Part shown: positions 33,001-42,369 of the stretch, in pieces
How positions within the stretch are numbered: position 1 is the first letter of the stretch
Layout of the letters: each line of letters starts with the position of its first letter
Source: Capra hircus
Taxonomy: Eukaryota > Chordata > Mammalia > Artiodactyla > Bovidae
NCBI RefSeq assembly: GCF_001704415.2
Contig: NC_030826.1
Coordinates: 56,253,362 to 56,317,361 of the forward strand
DNA length: 64,000 nucleotides
Direction of reading: 5' to 3'
Notes under the pieces: model-generated
Told to the model about the DNA's origin: nothing
The model's database searches: none
What the model saw: the letters and a program-made list of their open reading frames with translations, nothing else
Position numbers and translations under genes: made by a program

Positions 33001-36000
33001 ACCTATTCTTGACTCAAGGCCAGTTGTGATCTTTGCACAGTTCTAGATTTGGGCTGGGAAACCCAAGATCCACTGGGGAGCTAGGGGGGGCCTCAGACTC
33101 GGGGTAGGGGGGTGTCATCCGTATATGGGGCTACAGAAGGGACCAGGCTCCTCCCCGGCATCTCCTAGGTGAGAAATACCAGGAACAAAGCGTGTGGGGA
33201 CTTCTTCCTGCTGAGCAGCGCTAAGCTGTGGGGCTTTGATCAGGTGAGCAGCGCTAACCGCCTCTTTCTGGCCTCTCGATGGCTCAGGGTTTCTCAGTCT
33301 CAGCCTACTGGTGCTTTGGGCTGGACCACGGTGAGCGGGACTTGTCTCGGGTGTTGTAGGATGGTTGGCAGCAGCCCTCCGGCCCTGGAGGCCCCAGCAC
33401 TGCCTCCTCCCGCGGTGACATCGCCACATGCCCCCCGGGGAGCAAAATCACCCCTGCGTGAAAACTGTTGTTCCCCCTCAAGCCACCAAACTGGCAGCGA
33501 AGTTCTCTGAGCAGGGGGCGATGTGCAAATTGGGTTCAGGCTCCAGACTGCTGGGTGACCCCAGGAAGGCTGCACCACATCTCCGGGCCTCATGTTCACC
33601 CCGGCCAGAAGTCAGGGAGGACCCACAGGGCCATAGCCTTGAGAGAAGAAATCACCCCATCTCCCCTCGCCTGCTCGGGAAGCCCCAGCAGAGACCAGGA
33701 ATGTGAGGGGGTGCCCAGCTCAGGAGGCGTCATTTCCAGTCCAGGTTGCTAAGCCCACAGCTCCTTTATTCTCGGGCTGTAAACCAGACACAGCAAAACA
33801 AAAGCCGGATTCCGCTGGATATCACCTCTGTAAAGCTATTTCTGGATTTGTTTGTTTGTTCTTTAAGAAGGAAAATTCGTGGCTGGTCAGATTTCTAGTC
33901 GTACCATCCAGTGGGTACTCAAGAAAGGAGATTTTGATTCCATCCTGTGGGTACTCAAGAAAGGAGATTTTGATCCCAGGAAGGGTGTTACAGGGCCCTG
34001 AAAGCTCTGTATCCAGATGAAAAAAACATTAGAATGCTGAGCTCATAAAGCCACCCAGGTCCAGCCAACTGCTCCGAACAGGGCCACACCTGGCTGACAT
34101 CCTGGCCAGGTCCCCACCTTCCCGCAGGACTCTGAGGACCCGGGTAACAGAGGTGTGACCGACATGGCCTAGGGCTGCCTCTCTCTCTCGGGTCTGCTGA
34201 TCCCTTCATCACTGTCTTCCTGGGAGCCTCTGAAATGCAGATTCCCAGCACTGCCCAGATTATTCATGGAATGAGAATCTCTGGGGAATGGGGCCCACAG
34301 ATCTGCCCTTTTAACCATTGTCCTTGTGGCTCAGTGGTAAAGAATCCATCTGCCAATGCAGGAGACGCGAATTTGATCCCGGGGTCTGGAAGATCCCCTG
34401 GAGGAGGAAATGGCAACTGACTCCAGTATCCTTGCCTGGAGAATCCCATGGACAGAGGAGCCTGGCCGGCTACAGTCCATGGGGTCCCAGAGTCAGAGAT
34501 GGCTGAGCACAACACACAACACACAGCTTGCCGTGTACCCATTCAGGCGCTAAGTGTAAGCAAGCTTGCATCCTGGCGGCATTATTCACAACAGTCAAAA
34601 CGTAGGAAACAAGCCAAATGTCCATCAACTGAGGGGAGGCTGATTAGATGCGGAGCAGCATGGAATACTACCCAGCCACAAAAAGGAATGACACTCTGAC
34701 CCAGGCGACAACGTGGATGAACCCTGAAAACATGCTCAGTGAAACAAGTCAGACACGAAGAACCACAGATTGCAGGATCCCGTTTCCACAAACTGTCCAG
34801 AGCAGGCGAATCTATAGAGATGGAAAGTGGTTGTCTGGGGCCGGGAGGGGGCTGGGGAGATGCGTGGCGGTGTGGCTAAGGAGGGAAAGGCTCCCCGAAT
34901 CCTCTCCCAAGTCACCCTCCACCAGGCTTGGCCCTCTGGGGCCATGGAGCCGGGAAGCATCCAGGTGGTGGGCGTGCAGGGAGGCCCTGCCCCAGGGTCA
35001 GTGAGCAGACTGAAGATGCCCTGGCTCCCGAACAACACTCACGGATTCTGACACCTTATCCTTTATTTATCTTTCACAATAGCCTCACCCTCAGAGGATT
35101 GCTCTAATCCTCTCAACAGCTCTACGGCCTGGCAGAGCAGGTTATTAACATCCTGCCTTCGGATGAGAAAACAGAGATAGGAAGTCCCTTGACTCCTGAG
35201 ACAGGACCCCCAGGGGCACAGGGAGGTCGACAGTTGGGGTTTGAGGCTAATTATGGGATTATGCATGTGGGCAGGTGACTTAAATCCTGCAGATAAACAC
35301 AGTCTGGGAGGCTGAGGGGAGGGGCAGTGGGCTGTGGGCTCCAAGGGATGGTGGGGGTGGGGTGGGGAGAAGGAAGCTCTTTGTTCTGGGAGCTTCTTTT
35401 TCTAGCCTTGGGACTCCTGGGCCCCACAGCCCTCTCAGGCTGCCCTTCCCCACTTTACAGTCATCAGGGGCACTCCCTGAAGGATCTGGCATCAGAGTCT
35501 AGACCCAACCCCCGATGCTAGGAGACTGAGCTCCTACTGGACTCCTCCCTGAACATATATATGTGGCAGTGACCAACTGGGGACCACCAGACAGGAAGCC
35601 CAAAAGCCAGAAGCGGGTGGGCAGGAGGTGGGCCAGGGTTTCACTTATCTCCAGGGCCTGAAACCATCCTGACTGTCAGCCCTTGAGATAAACTAACATC
35701 TCTTAAATCCCGACCAGGCACCAGGCACTCGGTAAGCACTGGGCATCCAGGAACCCATGGAGACGTCTATGTATGCATACTAAACCGCTTCAGTTGTGTT
35801 GGACTCTGCGAATCTATGGACTGTTGCCCACCAGGCTCCTCTGTCCATGGGATGCTCCAGGCAAGAATACTGGAGCCGGTTGCCAAGCCCTCTTCCAGGG
35901 GATCTTCCTGACCCAGGGCTCGAACCAGCATCTCCTATGTCTCCTGCATTGGCAGGCGAGTGCTTTACCACTAGCGTCGACGGGGAAGCCCTGGAGACAT

Positions 36001-39000
36001 TTAAGAAGGCACTGTGTTGACAGTGCTCTGATGACGCCCCGAATCAACCATCAACCCAAATCAAGCCCCCTGGGGACAGGGGTGGGGCAGGTAAGACCAC
36101 AGGCACCCGAATCGCCTCTTTACAAAGCCAAACCTTGCTCCAGCTTCCTCAGAATGCAGGCACCAGCCTCTGGTCTGCAGAGGACACCCTGCCCTGCCCC
36201 TGTCCACCTCTGCAAAGCCGGGGGAACACGGCCTCCCTCAGCCCCAGGAGAACAACCCCCAGCTCCAAGCAAGGCTGTCCTGGGACCCCTCACACCAACA
36301 GGTGATGGACGCCTAGGCCTACCTCTCCCCACTAGGACTGAAGGGCTTTCACAGCACGGCCTCCCTGCTAACCACCAAGGGCCGGGCTTCAGTAGTGTGA
36401 CCTCTGGGTTGCTCCCCACCCCTTGGCCTGAGCACGGGGGCAAGTAGCTCCTCCATCACAGAGGGAAGAAAGAGCCCAGAAGCCCAGGCCAGGACAGACT
36501 GGGCTGGGAGCCCCTCTGTGGGGCGGGGTTGTGAGGAAGGGCCACAGCAAGGGGGCAATGGAAGCCGCTGGGTCAAGGGCAGGTCTGCTTCCCAAGAAGT
36601 CTCTTTAGCAGAGGCAGGGCATTGTGCAGGCCGCCTGGGCCAGCAGCACCTTTGCTGGGAAGCAGCTCCATGGCCCTGTTGTGCTGGGGCTGCTCCCACG
36701 CTCACCCTGCCAGTCACCGGGCTCCAGACCTCAAGAAGGAGGAGCTGAACAGCTGCCCCATCAGTGAGGCTGGTCAAGCCTGCAGCCCCGAGCCCTCTCG
36801 GGGTCAATGATGCAGGCCTGGGGGGCCAGGGTCAGAGACGAGCCCTGGGGGTCACCAAAGAGCCACAGAGGTCAGGGTGCAGGGCCTGGCCAGACTGGGA
36901 GGTTGCCCTTTTCTTAAATTTTGGCCTCGAGGCATGTGAGATCTTACTTCCCCAACCAGGGATTGAACTCAGGCCCCTTGCATTGGAAGGTAAAGTCTTA
37001 ACCACTGGACCACCAGACAAGTCCCCCGTTTTGCTTCTTGGACTCGTGTGTCTTTACCTTCTGCCAGCCAGGGTCTTACTGGTCAGAGGAACAGAGCACT
37101 TGAGTGGTGGCTGGTTTTTGAGAGGTGCCCAGCCTGTCATGCACTGTGGCTTCTCCCAAACTGCAGGCCAGGCAAGTGCATCCTTGTTTTATCTTAGTTA
37201 CTTGAGCAGAGATCAAACTGCCATGCAGGGGAAGGGCGGAGTCTTAACCATCGGACCACCGGGGAAGTTGCAGGCATGTGCATTTTTGAACCCAGTGGGG
37301 ACAGAAGATGCTCGGGGCAGAAGCCTAGCGTTCTCCCCCTGCAGGGCCTGGAGTCTGTGTTGAGAGCCCTGGGCCCACGCCACTCAGACCACCCTCTGTA
37401 TGTCTAAGCCCACAAAGGAGCAGGCCCGTCAGCACTGCCCAGCCCAGGACCTTCTCAGAGGCGCAGTCCGGCCTCCCTCTCCACTGGCAGGGACAGAAAG
37501 GAGCCAGTGTTTGCCGTGTGTGGGCACACAATGGGCTGTGCCCTGGACCAGAGCGTTTCCATCAGCGTCGGTTAATATCTCTCAGCCCCCAGTCCGGCTG
37601 GGAGCCAGGAGCAGTGCAGAGAGACGGCATCTTTGTCCCTAACAGTCCTGGGGACAAGCGGGACCAACAGGGAGTGGCCTTGCCGGGAAGGAGGGCTCTC
37701 CTCTGGAGTTCCCTGGCCCTTCATGGATGGCCCCTCTCATCAGCAATGCTTGGCACTTTCTCTCACTAATCCAGTAAGTCCCCTACACTGAACCTTCAAG
37801 GTGCGAACATTCAAAGATGCCAAGGTACACCTGGTTCCAGCAAGGACCTGGAGCCCGTGCCATCAGCGCCAGGCGTGCGAGCCGCTGCAGCCTGCCCTCC
37901 CTCTCCTCCTGCTGATGATCCTTCAGCTCCACCGTCTCCCCCCTCCTCGCCCCCTCCAGTCAGTAACCCTTCTTGCTTGTTCACTCCTCGCCAGCCCCTG
38001 TATGTACTACTGTCCTTTTCAAGGTACTGTACTGCAAGATTAAAAAGGCTTTCTTTATTTTTTGTGTTTGTTTTTAAATATATTATTTGGGTGAAAGGCA
38101 TTATAAACCTATTACAGTACAGTACTACACAGCCAATGGTGTTAATTGGGTACCTAGGCTAACTTTGTCGGACTTACGCACAAAGTGGGCTTACGAACGT
38201 GCTCTCCAAATGGAACTCCTTAGTAGGTAGGGAACTTATAGTAGATGACATGTGTGTTAGTTGCTCAATCATGTCCAGCTCTTTGCAATCCCATGGACTA
38301 GTAGCCCTCCAGGCTCCTCTGTCCGTGGAATGTTCCAGGCAAGAATACTGGAGTGGGTAGCCATTCCCTTCTCCAGGGGATCTTCCCAACTCAGGGATCG
38401 AACCTGGGTCTCTCCCACACTGCAGTCAGATTCTTTACCGTCTGAGCCATCAGGGAAGGCCAGTAGATGATAATTCACAGCTATTAAATGCCTACTGCGT
38501 ACCAGGATCTGGGGGAGCACTGTGCCCACATCAGTGCACTCCCTAAAGACTCTTCAGGGAAGGGTTAGGGTTACTGTCCCCAGTTACAGAGAAGGTAGTT
38601 GAGGCTTCTGGAAGCAACCTGGCCAAGGCCACACAGCTGGTGGAAGGCAAAGCCTACCCTACATGACTGCTGTGTGTGTACATCCTGTTCCCGCTGGCCT
38701 TTAGGTGGGGCCTCCCAGCCCTCTGAAGGAGATCAACCCTGGGATTTCTTTGGAAGGAATGATGCTAAAGCTGAAGCTCCAGTACTTTGGCCACCTCCTG
38801 CGAAGAGTTGACTCATTGGAAAAGACTCTGATGCAGGGAGGGATTGGGGGCAGGAGGAGAAGGGGACGACCCAGGATGAGATGGCTGGATGGCATCACGG
38901 ACTCGATGGATGTGAATCTGAGTGAACTCCGGGAGATGGTGATGGACAGGGAGGCCTGGCGTGCTGCGATTCATGGGGTCGCAAAGAGTCGGACACGACT

Positions 39001-42000
39001 GAGCGACTGAACTGAACTGAACTCCCAGCCCTCCCCTGCTTTCCCTGAGGTCTTTGAGGAAGGCTCCCCTTTTCCAAGGGGGAACAGAGGAAGAGAAATC
39101 AGGAGGCCGGTGCTACCCAGTTCTGCCACGCCCTCGTGGGAACCCCTGAGGCAGGCCGGCAGCTCATGCTGGGTTGCCCGCCTGTGCTCCTCTTATCGTG
39201 ACCGTCGGGAAGAGTCCAGCCTTCCAGGATCAAGGGCAGCAAGTACTCACTTTGCGTCTCTATCTGCATGATGCGGGGCCACCCCGACTCCTCTGCACAC
39301 TCTGCCTCCTTGATGAGCCCTGGAGCTCAGGAGAAGCCGGCAGCAGCCACGGAGCAGAGGCAAGTGGCCGTTTTCAGGGTCCCCATAGGCTAGAGCAGCG
39401 TGACGCCTCTACCCAGGCACCAAGAGTGCCCTTGCTGCCCCCACCAAGGTGCCCACCCCCAGCCCACGCCTGGATCCTCAACTGCCTACCCCAAAAAACA
39501 TCCTGGCTGGGACTTCCTTGCTGGTCCAGTGGTTAAAAATCCACCTTGCAATGCAGGGCACACAGGTTTGATCCCTGGCTGGGGAACTAAGATCCCACAG
39601 GCTTCAGAACAACTGAGCCCGCGCGCTGCAACTGCTGAGCCCTGGGGCCACAGCTAGAGGGAAGCCCACTCTCTACAATGACGATCCCACATAAGACCTG
39701 ATGCAGCCAAAAATAAAAAAATTTTTTTAAAAGATTGAAATGTCAAGAATAAAACCTTCCTTGAAAAGCAAGCAAACAAACAGAAAACACCCCTGCCGTG
39801 GGGGACAATGTGGCTCCTGCCCGCACCTCCAGTCTCCTCTCACCCCTTCTCTCTCCAGCCTGAGCCACGCTGGCCTTTTCTAAGCTACCCAAGTGCATCA
39901 CCACCCCTCTCACCCCAGGGCCTTTGCACACGCAAGTCCCTCTGGTTGAAATTCCCCCTTCAGCACACTCCTAAAGAGTTCCTCTTCATCCTGTGTGTTT
40001 CAGCTCAAGCATCCTTTCTCAGGGAAGTCCTCCCTGACTCCGGGACAAGGTCAAGTTCCCTCTTACTCCCACAGCAGCACGCATTTCTTTGCAGCCCTTG
40101 CTGGCTACACACTCATACGTTTCTTTACAAGAAAGCCATGGAAGGAAGACAGGGTCTTTTTTGCTCACCGTGGTTTCCTGGCTCCTAGCACTGTCCCCAG
40201 TGTGTTGTGGGTTCTCGATAAATATTTATTGTCTCTCGTGTAAGTGGAGGTGGAGCGTGCCCTGCCCAGCTCATGATAGTGACAGGAAGACCAAGAGAGC
40301 AAACAGACATCCAAAGACTCTGCAAACCATGAACTGTCTGGTGACCCTAGGAACACATGCTCTATGGGGAGCAGATCCATTAAGGTGGGGAAGTTAAGTC
40401 ATGAGTACAGGGAAGGTATGTGAATTTTTTCAGGGCTGGATGAAAGGGCTCAGCTCACTTCCCCCTGGACCAGGGAAGGTTTTAGCTCTCTTTGGATCAA
40501 TCTAGGGAGGCTTCCTGGAAGAAGGACGGTGGTTTCCTTGATGATGCAATCAATAGTACAACCAAGGATTCAGAGGGTAGAGGAGGGGTCATTCCTGCCT
40601 CCACCAGGTGAGTAGATACCTGCCCCTACTAGGTGAGCGCAGACCCCGGCCCTGCTGTGCAGCTCCCGGCCACAGCCCCCACATACCTGCTCGTCCACTT
40701 TGTGGGCGATGAGGGTGGCTCCTTCTTCCAGCTCCGCCACGCTGATGGGCCGGACCCGGAGCGCCACCTGGGAGGGAAGGTCAGACCCCTGGGATTAGAT
40801 GGAGAGGGCTGTGCCAAGGCCCCAAGAGAAGGATGAGAGGACCCCAGGATCCTTCCCTCGGACAAGCCTCATGGGTTCCTCTCTGATCAGCCAGCCAAGC
40901 CCGGTTCATCTTGAGGAAAACTCGGTGGTTCAAGGTGACCATCCAGGGCGAGGGCATCAGGTCCACAGCATGCAGGCTGTGTCTGTCTATGAATTTCCCA
41001 GGAGCCTGTGCATCAGAGGAGAGCCCCAGAGGAGACAGCTGTCTGCTCCTCCCGACTGCATCAGTCACACGCCCGAATTAAGCACCTGCAGCCCCCCTGG
41101 GCTTTGAACTTGGAGCCCTTGGCACCGGGGCAGCCTGTCTGTGTGTCTGTGAGTGACGCGCTGCACGTGGCGGCCGGATGGTGGGATGGAGGCCCAGGGA
41201 ACCTCCCCTCCTCGCGCTGACTACATCCCTACCCAAGAACAGCCCCATCAGGGGCTCCCTCCTCTCTCGGTCCTCCGGCCAGAGAGAGATGGTGGGTCCC
41301 CTTCCTGGGCATGGGTCTCCCCAAAAGAAGGGGAAGCTGTTTCTTCTTCTGATCAAGGGGAAACACCTGCTGGGCGGGTGGGTATAACTAGCCATCCACA
41401 GGCCCGGTAAGAAGCCTTCTCTCAGAGGTACTTCATTGTCAGAGTGCCCTCCTGCCTCCTCAATCAAACTCCACGGATGGGAGGGGCGGCCCCTTTGTCC
41501 ACACCTGCCAAGGCAAGCCATTTGCAAAGAGACAGTTCTAAACTGCCAGACAGGATGTTCTAGAGCCCTGGGCTTGCTGGGGTTGCCTTATCCTCCAGTT
41601 ACATCATCACCCACCCACTGGTGGTGTAGGAGCCTCCCCAGATCTCAGAAGTTAGGGGCTGGGAGGGTGCATCAGCCTTGGGATCACTGAGTCTCCCCCA
41701 CCCCCGTCACTCTGACCTGGCCCTGTTGATAATCAGAAATCTGTCTTTGCCTCTAGCTGCTTCTTGGACCCCCATTCACACCTCCTCCTCTGCCCAGTCC
41801 CCAGGGCCCTGGGGCTCCATCAAGCGGCTTCCAGCACTTCTCTGAAATATTTAGAGTCCTGACACGGACAGCAACTCAATAACCAGCCACCCTCAATCCT
41901 GTGCCCGGTCCTCTGTCACGTGGGGACTCTTGCCCACCTATGGTCCCCAAAACCCTCTAACCTCCTGACCCCACCAGTCCCGGGTACCCTCGTTCACTGG

Positions 42001-42369
42001 GAAACCTCCACTTTCCTTTTCCGGAAGATGGGTCAGGCGCCCCCTGCTCCTGTCTCTTCTGGATCAGAAAGCAGTCTGGCCGCAGGGTGTCCCCTGGTGG
42101 GAGGTGTAAAGGAGGGTGGGACTGAAGCTTGGCCAACTTCTCAGGTCTTAGCATGCCTTAGGATGCCTTCCTTCTTGATATCCACGACTTGGCAAAGTTG
42201 CTCTGGACCGTCGCAGCCCCGGGTCATAAGAGTCCTCTTAGTGGAAACAGTCTGGGGGCCGCCGGCAGAGTCTGGGTTCTGGGGGCCGGAGATGGGGTCG
42301 AGGAGGAGGAGGAGGCTGACCGGGTCTCACCATGAGTTGCTGGTCCTTGGAGTCCCCGCTGTCCTTCAT
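14913..42369 (-). CDS. KIF19: KIF19, kinesin-8 family microtubule motor, complete
   Basis: Plus-end-directed kinesin that also depolymerises microtubules at motile-cilium tips and so limits cilium length. Twenty coding exons join without a frame break into 2997 bases, exactly 998 residues plus stop, the human length. The motor domain (about residues 11-346) shows the P-loop GPTGCGKT (104-111), switch I NQTSSRSH (214-221), switch II DLAGSE (250-255) and HINRSLLALGNCINALSGKG (272-291). Coiled coils follow at roughly 350-480 and 515-650 (Q/E/L/R-rich, such as LEQRCRELRARG and RLEELY-like repeats). The C-terminal third is Ser/Pro-rich, with basic clusters (KKSLSKKR, KRKRKSQ), and ends GRLHHN. All splice sites are GT-AG except the donor at 26653, which is GC. 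The start ATG lies in a CpG island. The next gene upstream, DNAI2, has the same orientation. Confidence 0.97.
15312..15474 (-). CDS. KIF19: KIF19 exon 19
   Basis: Residues 902-955 (LSRPKMHVTGPRPMENHTPE ... MAKVKLPPCQNL). Confidence 0.93.
15673..16067 (-). CDS. KIF19: KIF19 exon 18
   Basis: Residues 770-901, the longest tail exon, with CKRPPSPTLQHAASEDSLSS and the basic cluster KKSLSKKREESLEAKRKRKS. The following intron is open and in frame. Confidence 0.95.
16256..16381 (-). mobile_element. CHR-type SINE
   Basis: Reverse copy in KIF19 intron 17: poly-T, ccctgactggggatcaaacc, taagcactggaccaccaggg. Confidence 0.9.
16638..16725 (-). CDS. KIF19: KIF19 exon 17
   Basis: Residues 741-769 (AATQVGLNSQISSSPESIKN ... 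PLSHK). Confidence 0.94.
16881..16986 (-). CDS. KIF19: KIF19 exon 16
   Basis: Residues 705-740 (EANHEFKASSRAWQAKGSSM, then PTPPPILASNLVMKE). Human has the same AWQAKSSSVPTPPPI core. Confidence 0.94.
17233..17369 (-). CDS. KIF19: KIF19 exon 15
   Basis: Residues 660-705 (DSALPKISPPGTVPTPEESD ... LPLLSTE), start of the Ser/Pro-rich tail. Confidence 0.94.
17503..17521 (+). repeat. Poly-C tract
   Basis: About 19 consecutive C in KIF19 intron 14; a similar mixed run lies at 15277-15294. Confidence 0.97.
17880..18001 (-). CDS. KIF19: KIF19 exon 14
   Basis: Residues 619-659; encodes CNLAVPQHLKELYEVYLREQ and ends at ASRALQ. Confidence 0.95.
18085..18355 (-). CDS. KIF19: KIF19 exon 13 (second coiled coil)
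   Basis: Residues 529-618 (LALEQRCRELRARGGRLEET ... RAQRQLIQ). Very GC-rich. Confidence 0.96.
18586..18795 (-). mobile_element. Bov-tA SINE
   Basis: Reverse copy in KIF19 intron 12: gactctttgcgaccccatgg, cccgcattggcaggcagacc, accatctgagccaccaggga. Confidence 0.94.
19016..19105 (+). mobile_element. Bov-tA 3' fragment
   Basis: Forward fragment: tcttgcctggagaatcccat, aagagtcggacccaactgag. Directly abuts an oppositely oriented Bov-tA. Confidence 0.88.
19110..19307 (-). mobile_element. Bov-tA SINE
   Basis: Reverse copy: gtctgactctgtgacccgcc, ctgcattgcaggcggattgt, catctgaggcaccagggaag. With its neighbour it forms a partial inverted pair. Confidence 0.93.
19443..19638 (-). CDS. KIF19: KIF19 exon 12
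   Basis: Residues 464-528 (WKHKARRALKWREE ... KKLRKQK), charged linker between coils. Donor GTGCCT is weak. Confidence 0.93.
19748..19922 (-). CDS. KIF19: KIF19 exon 11 (coiled coil)
   Basis: Residues 405-463, with a heptad-rich stretch around QMDTRRRLLELENRRMELEM. Both junction codons are split. Confidence 0.95.
20567..20732 (-). CDS. KIF19: KIF19 exon 10 (neck and first coil)
   Basis: Residues 350-404 plus one base (VKQNLLSVSYHIAQYTNIIA ... GRGDIRHIQ); start of the coiled coil. Confidence 0.95.
20841..21050 (-). mobile_element. Bov-tA SINE
   Basis: Reverse copy in KIF19 intron 9: tgtgcttagtcactcagttg, ctcgaccccatggactacag, ctgagctaccagggaagccc. Confidence 0.95.
21051..21984 (-). other. 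KIF19 intron 9, non-repeat part
   Basis: No exon or recent repeat recognised. A stretch at 21720-21845 (ctcagctgtaaaatgaggac) resembles an old MIR-type SINE core. Confidence 0.4.
21985..22246 (+). mobile_element. Long CHR-type SINE
   Basis: Forward copy in KIF19 intron 9: gatggttgagtctgcctgcc, gatctcacatgccac, gaatccaccacagtcgcc and a caacaacaaagg tail. Confidence 0.88.
22436..22558 (-). CDS. KIF19: KIF19 exon 9 (end of motor)
   Basis: Residues 309-349 (DSLGGNSRTVMIAHISPASS ... AKSIKTR). Confidence 0.97.
23404..23530 (+). mobile_element. CHR-type SINE
   Basis: Forward copy in KIF19 intron 8: attccctggccatccagtag, ttaggactccatgctttcac, aatccctggtcgggaaatta. Confidence 0.88.
23755..23982 (-). 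mobile_element. Bov-tA SINE
   Basis: Reverse copy in KIF19 intron 8: gtgagctcagtcgcttcagc, ggcaagggcattggcatggg, cctgagccacctgggaagcc. Confidence 0.94.
24193..24339 (-). CDS. KIF19: KIF19 exon 8
   Basis: Residues 260-308, including the microtubule-binding segment HINRSLLALGNCINAL and YINYRDSKLTRLLK. Confidence 0.97.
24513..24728 (+). mobile_element. Bov-tA SINE
   Basis: Forward copy in KIF19 intron 7: cactactggtaaagaacctg, ggttcgatccctgggtctag, cactccagtactcttgcctg. Confidence 0.95.
25034..25237 (+). mobile_element. CHR-type SINE with A-rich tail
   Basis: Forward copy in KIF19 intron 7: atcccctggcagtccagggg, gttcgatccctggttaggga, ending in an uninterrupted run of about 16 A, so relatively young. 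Confidence 0.94.
25238..26105 (-). other. KIF19 intron 7, non-repeat part
   Basis: No exon or repeat recognised. Confidence 0.5.
26106..26300 (-). CDS. KIF19: KIF19 exon 7 (switch I and II)
   Basis: Residues 195-259 with NQTSSRSH and DLAGSERASQ. Confidence 0.97.
26654..26779 (-). CDS. KIF19: KIF19 exon 6 (GC donor)
   Basis: Residues 153-194 (IYNEMIRDLLNPALGYLELR ... INAKE). The donor reads GAG then GCGAGT, not GT; the phase demands this cut. Confidence 0.94.
27068..27082. promoter_or_regulatory. Palindromic RFX X-box in KIF19 intron 5
   Basis: GGTTGCTAGGCAACC is an inverted repeat, half-sites GTTGC and GCAAC with a three-base centre. This is the spacing of the classical RFX1 EP site. It lies between KIF19 exons 5 and 6. 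Activity is inferred from the motif. Confidence 0.55.
27475..27660 (-). mobile_element. Bov-tA SINE
   Basis: Reverse copy in KIF19 intron 5: ggctcagtcgtgtctgactc, cgaccccatggactgtagcc, tctgagccacctgggaagcg. Slightly shortened inside. Confidence 0.95.
28007..28143 (-). CDS. KIF19: KIF19 exon 5 (P-loop end)
   Basis: Residues 107-152. Starts CGKTYTMLGTDHEPGIYV, completing the nucleotide-binding loop; ends MSYLE. Confidence 0.96.
28429..28516 (-). CDS. KIF19: KIF19 exon 4 (P-loop start)
   Basis: Residues 78-107 ending YGPTG; the intron splits the P-loop glycine codon. Confidence 0.96.
29166..29276 (-). CDS. KIF19: KIF19 exon 3
   Basis: Residues 41-77 (MVVLMDPMEDPDDILRAHRS ... FDVAFDFTATQ). Separated from exon 2 by an 11.4-kb intron. 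Confidence 0.96.
30988..31275 (-). mobile_element. L1 fragment split by a Bov-tA
   Basis: L1 3'-type sequence (gttccctgtgctacagagta) continues after the Bov-tA as gcgtatctaccttattttta. Only the flanks outside 31030-31254 are L1. Confidence 0.75.
31030..31254 (-). mobile_element. Bov-tA SINE with a 10-bp target-site duplication
   Basis: Reverse Bov-tA bounded by direct repeats tccttgttgc at 31030-31039 and 31245-31254, so its insertion into L1 can be read directly. Confidence 0.95.
31276..31392 (-). mobile_element. CHR-type SINE
   Basis: Reverse copy: agttccctgaccaggaattg, taaccaccggaccaccaggg. Confidence 0.92.
31737..31862 (-). mobile_element. CHR-type SINE
   Basis: Reverse copy: ctttcctgaccagggactga, cactagacgaccagggaagt. 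Confidence 0.92.
32325..32622 (+). mobile_element. BovB LINE 3' end (ART2A)
   Basis: Forward copy: aaggaaatcagtcctgaata, cctgatgctgggaaagagtg, agagtcggacacgactgagt. Confidence 0.95.
33907..33976 (+). repeat. Two-copy tandem duplication, 36-bp unit
   Basis: The unit gtgggtactcaagaaaggag plus attttgatcc-type sequence occurs twice, back to back, nearly identical. Confidence 0.93.
34303..34505 (+). mobile_element. Bov-tA SINE
   Basis: Forward copy: gtggctcagtggtaaagaat, gaagatcccctggaggagga, cctggagaatcccatggaca. Confidence 0.95.
34545..34850 (+). mobile_element. L1 LINE 3' ORF2 fragment
   Basis: Diverged copy of the conserved L1 end: aaatgtccatcaactgaggg, ggaatactacccagccacaa, aaggaatgacactctg, tggatgaaccctgaaaaca. 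Confidence 0.9.
35766..35995 (-). mobile_element. Bov-tA SINE
   Basis: Reverse copy: aaaccgcttcagttgtgttg, caggcaagaatactggagcc, ggcaggcgagtgctttacca. Confidence 0.93.
36908..37026 (-). mobile_element. CHR-type SINE
   Basis: Reverse copy: ttccccaaccagggattgaa, taaccactggaccaccagac. Confidence 0.9.
37160..37269 (-). mobile_element. CHR-type SINE, diverged
   Basis: Reverse copy: gcagagatcaaactgccatg, taaccatcggaccaccgggg. Confidence 0.8.
38243..38462 (-). mobile_element. Bov-tA SINE
   Basis: Reverse copy: gttgctcaatcatgtccagc, caggcaagaatactggagtg, accgtctgagccatcaggga. Confidence 0.95.
38720..39022 (+). mobile_element. BovB LINE 3' end (ART2A), young
   Basis: Forward copy ending agtcggacacgactgagcga then the ctgaactgaactgaact repeat, the diagnostic BovB 3' terminus. 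Confidence 0.97.
39509..39735 (+). mobile_element. CHR-type SINE with A-rich tail
   Basis: Forward copy: gggacttccttgctggtcca, tttgatccctggctggggaa, tail aaaataaaaaaatttttt. Confidence 0.92.
40687..40767 (-). CDS. KIF19: KIF19 exon 2
   Basis: Residues 14-40, first strands of the motor (VALRVRPISVAELEEGATLI). Donor GTATGT. Confidence 0.95.
42037..42050 (-). promoter_or_regulatory. CTCF-like motif in KIF19 intron 1
   Basis: Minus strand GGAGCAGGGGGCGC fits 12 of 14 positions of the CTCF core, about 320 bases inside the gene from the start codon. Motif-based only. Confidence 0.35.
42331..42369 (-). CDS. KIF19: KIF19 exon 1 (start codon)
   Basis: Encodes MKDSGDSKDQQLM, identical to the human start as I know it, followed by a GTGAGACC donor. 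The ATG is in the CpG island. Confidence 0.93.

Larger units (their letters stand above)
29277..40686 (-). other. KIF19 intron 2 (11.4 kb)
   Basis: The largest KIF19 intron. It holds L1, BovB, Bov-tA and CHR insertions listed separately. The non-repeat stretches at 29277-30980, 32640-34300, 34860-35765, 35996-36907, 37271-38242 and 39740-40680 show no exon I can support. Confidence 0.8.
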
